This document shows, piece by piece, positions 1 through 4,458 of a stretch of DNA of 6,024 bases. The stretch covers positions 43,762-49,785 of the forward strand of contig DJAA01000019.1 of the NCBI GenBank assembly GCA_002428085.1, written 5' to 3'. Below the pieces are notes generated by a model that worked only from the letters and a program-made list of their open reading frames with translations, searched no databases and was not told the origin of the DNA. Each line of letters begins with the position of its first letter. The stretch's first letter is position 1. The DNA is from Sulfurimonas sp. UBA6014. Lineage in GTDB: Bacteria; Campylobacterota; Campylobacteria; Campylobacterales; Sulfurimonadaceae. A program made the translations under genes and the position numbers.

Positions 1-657
1 GACTGTGAGACTTATTTTTTGGTTTTGAAAAACAAAAGGCTCTTTGGAGGCTATCTCAAGGATACGATTTGCAGTGAGCATCGAACCTGACACTTTAGTC
101 ATGGGCAGCAAAATCAAAAACTCTTCTCCTCCAAAACGTATAAATACATCGGTTGTTCTTAAAGTACTTTTTACCCGTTTTGAGAGCTCTTTGAGTATAA
201 AATCTCCCGCTAAATGCCCATACGTATCATTGACTTTTTTAAAATAGTCTATGTCGTAAATGAGTATGGAAAAAGTGTGTTCAGCGTGTCTTGTGTAAAG
301 TGTCAAAATATCATAGATGCGACTCTCTCCATGACTTTTTCGCATCCCTTTGGTGAGTGTGTCATAAAGAGATTCATTGACAAGGGTAGTGTATAACTCT
401 TCTAAAAGTGGGTCGTTGTAGAGAATAATGGCAAATTTATCTTCCATCAAACGCAAGGTTAAAAAATAGTTTACACCCCGAATTGTTGTCCACTCTGCAA
501 AAGGAAAAGTTTTGATATTTGCATCAATATGAAGCTCCAAGAAAAAAGCATCAAGAGAAATATTTTCTCCAAAAAGTGTCCTAAACGCCACGGTAGATTC
601 GAGTAAACTTTTACTTTGTGCATCAAAGAGTGCCCCTGCGGCAATGAAATCAAGCAT
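1..657 (-). CDS. GGDEF diguanylate cyclase with PAS-like N-terminal region (partial, C-terminus outside window)
   Basis: Makes c-di-GMP from two GTP in the cytoplasm (family knowledge). 219 residues are visible and the frame is open to the window edge. Residues 1-100 have no membrane segment; the strand pattern around residues 56-90 (EWTTIRGVNYFLTLRL onward) looks like the end of a PAS fold, though this is only an impression. The GGDEF domain starts near residue 98 (DTLTKGMRKSH, a variant of the usual D-LTGL-NR). Metal-binding D135, substrate-binding N143 and D152, and the signature GGEEF at 176-180 are all present, so it should be active. An RxxD inhibitory site (R167-D170) lies exactly five residues before GGEEF, suggesting product feedback. 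The start is ATG at 657-655; an in-frame TGA 13 codons upstream leaves no other ordinary start. It overlaps the end of the STAS gene by 8 nt (ATGCTTGA), has no strong ribosome site of its own, and is probably translationally coupled. It may be the output enzyme of the partner switch. Confidence 0.93.
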   Translation of the reverse strand, partial: MLDFIAAGALFDAQSKSLLESTVAFRTLFGENISLDAFFLELHIDANIKTFPFAEWTTIRGVNYFLTLRLMEDKFAIILYNDPLLEELYTTLVNESLYDTLTKGMRKSHGESRIYDILTLYTRHAEHTFSILIYDIDYFKKVNDTYGHLAGDFILKELSKRVKSTLRTTDVFIRFGGEEFLILLPMTKVSGSMLTANRILEIASKEPFVFQNQKISLTV

Positions 658-1465
658 CTGTGTTTTCGTTACTTTTGATGAATTGAATGCTTTTCATAGC
701 AGCTTTTGTTGTTCTGAAGGTTTTTACATCGCCAAGAGAAATCCCTAGATGCGTCAGACTTTTTGCAATATTTGCATTGACTCCACTTATGTATGAATTT
801 GAACCCATAAAATGTATCGCATTGTTGAGCTTGATAATCTGCTGGGCTATTTCGCTGTTCATGTCATAAATAGCGTTGATTTCTACAATAACATGGTCTA
901 TATTTCCCTCTTCAAGCTGTTTTAACACCTTATCAATTATCTTTAAAATACGGTTAGAATCAAGCGTTCCAACAAGTGTAACCATTAAAACTCTCTCAAA
1001 TATTTCACTCATGGGAGCTTCTCTCTCTTCAAGTTCATAACTTGTCGAGCGGACGAGTTCCCTATTTTTTTGTACGATGTTGATAATCATGCGAGAGGTC
1101 ATAGACTCAAAAAAAGCAGTCAGAGCTTGGACGATAGGGTAGTGAAACTCTCCCTTTTTATCAAGTATGGAAAAGAGTGGAAATTTCATATAGCAAGTGT
1201 AAACAGAATCTTTAAAATTGAAAAAAAACTCTTCACCTAAAATCTCATATAATTTTGTAAGAAACATTGCCATAGTTTGTGCCGAATCACTTTTTATGTT
1301 GAAATTATCTTCTAAACACTCCTCAAAAAAACCTAAAAAATCATCATAATAACGACTTTGCACCTCTTTTTCATGTTCGCTGAAAAATTGACTCCACTCT
1401 TCTACAAGTTGAGCAGAATTGTTTGTAATAACATCCTGTATTTGTTGTTTTATTTCTTGTGTCAT
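650..1465 (-). CDS. RsbR-like STAS-domain protein (stressosome / RsbT co-antagonist type)
   Basis: A 271-residue soluble protein. The C-terminal STAS domain (about 155-262) carries the RsbR-type pattern: the strand VLMVTLVGTLDSNR, then VIVEINAIYDMNSEIAQQII, then YISGVNANIAKSLTHLGISL. By-eye alignment with Bacillus RsbR places S204 at the conserved RsbT-phosphorylated threonine; the segment before the first STAS strand reads REAPMSEI where many RsbRs have a T-P motif, so the second phosphosite may be absent. The N-terminal region (1-140) is helix-rich, aromatic and acidic, and resembles the RsbRD N-terminal family more than a globin; its signal is unknown. In known systems RsbR proteins form the stressosome scaffold and sequester RsbT until phosphorylated. 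The ATG start at 1465-1463 has a good ribosome site (AAGGA, 7 nt upstream), and the gene lies 18 nt after the kinase/phosphatase gene. That gene is its likely modifier, and the overlapping cyclase is a candidate partner. No RsbS companion is visible. Confidence 0.9.
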   Translation of the reverse strand: MTQEIKQQIQDVITNNSAQLVEEWSQFFSEHEKEVQSRYYDDFLGFFEECLEDNFNIKSDSAQTMAMFLTKLYEILGEEFFFNFKDSVYTCYMKFPLFSILDKKGEFHYPIVQALTAFFESMTSRMIINIVQKNRELVRSTSYELEEREAPMSEIFERVLMVTLVGTLDSNRILKIIDKVLKQLEEGNIDHVIVEINAIYDMNSEIAQQIIKLNNAIHFMGSNSYISGVNANIAKSLTHLGISLGDVKTFRTTKAAMKSIQFIKSNENTDA

Positions 1466-1483
1466 GGTTTTTTCCTTTTGGGT

Positions 1484-2458
1484 TTAAGATAAAATCGCAA
1501 TCGTTTTGTCATCATGAACTCCTGCAAAATGGAGGATGGCTATCATGAGAGACTCTTTGGCAACAGTGTCCATTTTTTGGACAATATCCAAAGCTATTTT
1601 TACCTCTATCCCATCGCTCATCAAAATAAGATGAGAATGAGATCCTCTGTCAAAATGTAAAGAGGAGATATGTCTAAAGGTTTCGCCGATAATGCCATCG
1701 GGAAGAGATAAAAGCTCATATTTGCCGCTTTGATTTGAGAGAAGGGCGATATTGCCAACTCCATAAACAGACCAACTCTTTTCAGTCATTTCGACGATAC
1801 AACCGACAAAACTTCGAAGATATTTTTCCATGATGTAGTGATGCAAAGCTTTAAAATAGTACGCAACCGCAACAGCAGAAAAAGTGGTTTCATAAAAATA
1901 GTTCACAATCTCTTTTGCCGCACTAGCAGCTTTTTTGCCATGTCCAGAGACGTCACCAAAAAAAAGATAGCGCCCTTTTTGAACAAAAAAATCTCCATTG
2001 TAGTGTGAGTCATAAAGAGAAAAACTTAGCGAGCACATAGCTCCTAAAGCAGAAGCTTTTTCAAATAAAACACACACACTTCCTGTATATGCATCGTTGT
2101 TATGCTTAGAAAAAGAGATGATGTCAAGCTGATAAGCTTCATGAGCGCACAACGTAGAGAGTCCTAAACCCAAAGATTTTTCCTCTTTGGATGAATACCC
2201 TTTTTGTTTTGCAGTGTTTATGTTTTGGATACCTACTCCATAATCAACAGAGGCAATGGAGAGTGTCTCTTTTAGGAGTAAAAACCATAAGTATCCGCCA
2301 CTGCCGTATTTGAGAAGATTTGTTCCAAGCTCCATAGTGGCAAGCTCCAAAAAAACTTTATCGGTTGCATGATGAGACTTGAAAAGATTTTTCAAACACG
2401 TTTTTGCATAAAGCAGTTCGATTGGATTGGAGACTTTACAGCTTAAGAGGCGCTTCAT
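1484..2458 (-). CDS. RsbT-like serine kinase fused to RsbX/SpoIIE-type PP2C phosphatase
   Basis: A 324-residue soluble protein with two opposed activities. Residues 1-135 form an RsbT-like GHKL ATPase/kinase: N-box MELGTNLLKYGSGG with E43 and N47, G1 box DYGVGI (D72), and glycine-rich G2 box LGLGLSTL (96-103), spaced as in RsbT. Residues 140-324 form a small SpoIIE/RsbX-type PP2C phosphatase: GDFF (D156), GDVSGHGKKAA (D169), a glycine-rich core VGNIALL, SDGIE (D282) and HDDKTIAIL (D316/D317). These acidic residues are those expected to bind the two metal ions, so both halves look intact. The expected role is phosphorylation and dephosphorylation of STAS proteins, most simply the RsbR-like product encoded next. 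The ATG start overlaps the HD-GYP stop by 4 nt (ATGA), which indicates coupling. RsbT-RsbX fusions occur in other Gram-negative genomes; classic Firmicute stressosomes use two proteins. An RsbW-type anti-sigma kinase is less likely because no sigma factor is nearby and the phosphatase half resembles RsbX. Confidence 0.9.
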   Translation of the reverse strand: MKRLLSCKVSNPIELLYAKTCLKNLFKSHHATDKVFLELATMELGTNLLKYGSGGYLWFLLLKETLSIASVDYGVGIQNINTAKQKGYSSKEEKSLGLGLSTLCAHEAYQLDIISFSKHNNDAYTGSVCVLFEKASALGAMCSLSFSLYDSHYNGDFFVQKGRYLFFGDVSGHGKKAASAAKEIVNYFYETTFSAVAVAYYFKALHHYIMEKYLRSFVGCIVEMTEKSWSVYGVGNIALLSNQSGKYELLSLPDGIIGETFRHISSLHFDRGSHSHLILMSDGIEVKIALDIVQKMDTVAKESLMIAILHFAGVHDDKTIAILS

Positions 2459-3543
2459 AAGAGATAACCAACTTTGTCTTCTATGTTACTTGAGATTTTT
2501 TGCCCCTCAAGAAGGGCTTTAAAGTATAAAGGTGTGGCTATCTCTTCTTGTGCTTCTTTGATGACTTTCTCAAGACGAAGCTTGAGGTAAACATCTCTAA
2601 AACCAAACTCTAAAAGGTAGAATTTGTCAGCATATCCATGAAAAAGGTAGATTTTATGACTCTGGGGAGCTTGAAACTCTTGAGAACTTCCGAGCTTTTT
2701 TAGCAAAAAACTACTTACTTTTTTAAGGAGTCTATCCCCTTTTGCAAGTCCATAGGTTTTGTTATATTCACTAAAACTGCGTATGTTTATCTCTGCTAAA
2801 AATGCCGACTCGTCTTTACTTGCACCCTTGCGTAACAAAGTAAGAAGAGCATCTTTATTCAATAAATTTGTAAGAGGATTTTTAAAATGAAACGAGTTGC
2901 GTCTCTCTTCAAGCTCAGGATAATTAAACTCTGAGAGATAGTTTAAATCTAAAACGCCCAGCTGTGTTATGTTTTTCTTGAAAATATCATAAATAGTTGG
3001 GTCAAATTTCTCTCGTTTTAACTCTTCGTCCATAATTTTCATCGCTTTTTCAAGTGGTATCAAATCTCGATAGATTCTTCGTGTGGTGAGTGCATCAAAA
3101 ACATCAACAATCGCTATGATACGAGACATGAGAGGTATCTCGTCTCCTACTAAGCCATCTGGATAGCCGCTTCCATCGAAATTTTCATGGTGATGTCGCA
3201 CTGCTGGAAGAAGTTCTTCAAAAAACTTTATTTTTTGAATGATTTTTTCAGAGAGGGTGCTGTGGAGCTTGATAAGATTGTATTCTATCTCATTGAGCCT
3301 GCCTGGTTTTAATAAAATTTCATCTGGAATACCTATTTTTCCTAGGTCATGCAACATCCCGACCGTGTAAATATTTTCTAAAAAAAGTGCATTCATTTGC
3401 ATCCAAGTTGCAAGATGCACCGCGTACTGCGCGACACGTTTGGAGTGCCCTTGCGTGTAAGCATCGCGTATCTCTATAGTAAAAACAAGTGCTTCTAGTT
3501 GTTGTGTATTTGCATGATGGAATTTCACAACTTCTTTGCCCAA
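2455..3543 (-). CDS. HD-GYP c-di-GMP phosphodiesterase with degenerate C-terminal GGDEF domain
   Basis: A 362-residue soluble protein. The HD-GYP domain spans about 12-195 and is fully conserved: RDAYTQGHSKRV (H33), HDLGKIGIPDEIL (H65, D66), H94, HHHENFDGSGYPDGL (117-131, GYP at 126-128) and VDVFDAL (D147). It should hydrolyse c-di-GMP to pGpG/GMP. Residues about 219-345 form a second, eroded GGDEF domain: KNPLTNLLNK replaces D-LTGL-NR, the first metal aspartate is N253, and the GGDEF signature is YADKF (304-308). N261 and D270, which contact GTP, are kept, so it may bind nucleotide without making c-di-GMP. There is no receiver domain or membrane segment. The start chosen is TTG at 3543-3541, immediately after the TAA of the upstream cyclase gene and in the same frame; its ribosome site is weak. 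A GTG at 3528-3526 is the only close alternative and has an AAGAAG only 2 nt away. The 3' end overlaps the kinase/phosphatase gene by 4 nt. Confidence 0.93.
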   Translation of the reverse strand: MGKEVVKFHHANTQQLEALVFTIEIRDAYTQGHSKRVAQYAVHLATWMQMNALFLENIYTVGMLHDLGKIGIPDEILLKPGRLNEIEYNLIKLHSTLSEKIIQKIKFFEELLPAVRHHHENFDGSGYPDGLVGDEIPLMSRIIAIVDVFDALTTRRIYRDLIPLEKAMKIMDEELKREKFDPTIYDIFKKNITQLGVLDLNYLSEFNYPELEERRNSFHFKNPLTNLLNKDALLTLLRKGASKDESAFLAEINIRSFSEYNKTYGLAKGDRLLKKVSSFLLKKLGSSQEFQAPQSHKIYLFHGYADKFYLLEFGFRDVYLKLRLEKVIKEAQEEIATPLYFKALLEGQKISSNIEDKVGYLL

Positions 3544-4311
3544 TTATTTTGTCGTTCTTTTATTTTTATACATCTCTGTGTCAGCTTCATTAAGGCTTAT
3601 CTCTAAGGCAGAGCCTTGCAGAAATGATGAAATACCGTAGGAAAAACTGGTTTTAAAATTTGCACCGCCCACTCTAAAAGAGGTGGTGTCAAGCTTAAGG
3701 AGTATCTCTTCGATTTTTGCTTTGAGCTTTTTGATAGATATAGAAGAATCGAGCACAATTAAAAATTCATCCCCGCCAAAACGGATAATATTTTCTCCTA
3801 AATCTTTGAGTTTTGCAGCTATGTGTGATAAAACTTTGTCGCCCACTGTGTGTCCATAGGTATCGTTAATTATTTTAAATTTATTTAAGTCTATCATGAC
3901 GAAAACACCATCTTTACAAAGGGTTGCGCCATCGCTGCATAAATAATGGTCTTCAAACCATTTTCTGTTATAACTCTTTGTGAGACTATCTTCATAGACT
4001 ATTTTACGAAGTTCCTCAATCTCGTCACGAAGTACTTTTGTCTCAAGCAAAATAGCGCTTAATGCTGTTTTATCTTCCATCTCAATGGCTTCAATAGCTT
4101 TTTGTGTGCATGAAGAGAGCGTGATAACATGATGGACAACTTTTTCACTGAGCATATCGGAGTTTAGGAGTTCATTTGGGTTTAACTCCATATGGAAAAT
4201 ATTTGCTTCTTCAACATATAATTTGGCGTAATGGGAAGGAAAAACGATATTTAAATCTTTTATTTTTTGTTTAACGTTCTGTGTAATCGTAATATGTTTA
4301 GTGCTACTCAA
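3544..4311 (-). CDS. Soluble GGDEF diguanylate cyclase, first gene of the operon
   Basis: A 255-residue cytoplasmic protein. Residues 1-104 are a mostly helical N-terminal region of unrecognised family, ending in an acidic/leucine-rich helix (about 78-104, LRDEIEELRKIV) likely to be a coiled-coil signalling linker. The GGDEF domain (105-255) is complete: EDSLTKSYNRK, D141 for metal, N149 and D158 for GTP, and a perfect GGDEF at 179-183; it ends naturally at ADTEMYKNKR. The residues at the inhibitory-site position are DLGE (170-173), not RxxD, so product feedback through this site is unlikely. The start is TTG at 4311-4309, supported by AAAAGGG 7 nt upstream and by an in-frame TAA only four codons further up. 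The stop TAA (3546-3544) is followed at once, in frame, by the HD-GYP gene, so the two could be a split cyclase/phosphodiesterase pair. No ligand or partner can be assigned to the N-terminal region. Confidence 0.93.
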   Translation of the reverse strand: MSSTKHITITQNVKQKIKDLNIVFPSHYAKLYVEEANIFHMELNPNELLNSDMLSEKVVHHVITLSSCTQKAIEAIEMEDKTALSAILLETKVLRDEIEELRKIVYEDSLTKSYNRKWFEDHYLCSDGATLCKDGVFVMIDLNKFKIINDTYGHTVGDKVLSHIAAKLKDLGENIIRFGGDEFLIVLDSSISIKKLKAKIEEILLKLDTTSFRVGGANFKTSFSYGISSFLQGSALEISLNEADTEMYKNKRTTK

Positions 4312-4318
4312 TGTGATA

Positions 4319-4325
4319 CCCTTTT
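4319..4325 (-). promoter_or_regulatory. Ribosome binding site supporting the TTG start of the first cyclase
   Basis: AAAAGGG on the minus strand, 7 nt before the TTG at 4311. With an in-frame TAA just upstream, it fixes the start of this gene at a non-ATG codon. Confidence 0.65.
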
Positions 4326-4338
4326 ATCTATAATGCGA

Positions 4339-4344
4339 ATTATA
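4339..4344 (-). promoter_or_regulatory. Probable -10 box (TATAAT) of the minus-strand operon
   Basis: On the minus strand this reads TGTTT-TATAAT. A transcript starting about 7 nt downstream would give a 5' leader of roughly 20 nt containing the AAAAGGG ribosome site of the first cyclase gene, a sensible geometry. The -35 position shows no TTGACA-like sequence; the direct repeats at 4352-4372 lie there instead, consistent with activator-dependent transcription (inference). Confidence 0.45.
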
Positions 4345-4351
4345 AAACAGA

Positions 4352-4372
4352 AGTGTTTGATGAGTGTTTGAT
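4352..4372. repeat. Tandem direct repeat AGTGTTTGAT x2, 11-bp period (possible operator)
   Basis: Two exact copies of the 10-mer AGTGTTTGAT at 4352-4361 and 4363-4372, one base apart, so they recur every 11 bp, about one helical turn. Relative to the proposed minus-strand start site they lie near -20 to -40. OmpR-family response regulators often bind direct repeats with this spacing (family knowledge); which factor binds here, if any, is unknown. Confidence 0.5.
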
Positions 4373-4382
4373 AAATCTATCA
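4369..4382. repeat. Short inverted repeat TGATA-N4-TATCA
   Basis: A 14-bp palindrome with perfect 5-bp arms (4369-4373 and 4378-4382) that overlaps the end of the second direct-repeat copy. It could be a half of a regulator site. The arms are short enough to occur by chance in AT-rich DNA. Confidence 0.25.
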
Positions 4383-4446
4383 GCTAAAAAGTTAAGGATT
4401 ATATATTCAATTATTTGATAATATCCTACTTTAAACTTTTACGACA

Positions 4447-4452
4447 AAGAAG
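4447..4452 (+). promoter_or_regulatory. Ribosome binding site supporting the TTG start of the haem sensor gene
   Basis: AAGAAG, 6 nt before TTG 4459. The nearest in-frame stop upstream is TAA at 4432, and no ATG or GTG lies between, so TTG 4459 is the only reasonable start; the next in-frame ATG (4522) would remove half of the first membrane helix. Confidence 0.5.
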
Positions 4453-4458
4453 AAAATT

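Larger units (their letters stand above)
4312..4458. promoter_or_regulatory. Divergent intergenic regulatory region
   Basis: 147 bp of very AT-rich DNA between the minus-strand operon and the plus-strand sensor gene; both must be transcribed from here or through it. It contains a TATAAT -10 candidate for the minus strand, two 10-bp direct repeats, a short inverted repeat, and AT-rich plus-strand -10 candidates (TATATT at 4402-4407, GATAAT at 4417-4422). No convincing -35 box partners any of these at standard spacing, which is common in Campylobacterota housekeeping promoters. No RNA gene or terminator is visible. Confidence 0.7.

Noticed and set aside
44..396. Plus-strand open frames at 44-247 and 214-396
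   Set aside because: They lie antisense to the minus-strand cyclase with its GGEEF motif; the translations show no domain and have no ribosome sites.
471..653. Minus-strand 60-residue open frame
   Set aside because: Same strand but a different frame from the real cyclase N-terminus, which continues unbroken from ATG 657.
687..869. Plus-strand 60-residue hydrophobic open frame
   Set aside because: Antisense shadow of the conserved STAS domain.
1466..1483. Internal promoter or terminator between the kinase/phosphatase and STAS genes
   Set aside because: Only 18 nt, filled by a ribosome binding site; there is no hairpin.
4369..4382. TGATA-N4-TATCA as an intrinsic terminator
   Set aside because: The stem is only 5 bp, has little GC, and no T-run follows; it also lies between divergent gene starts, where no terminator is needed.
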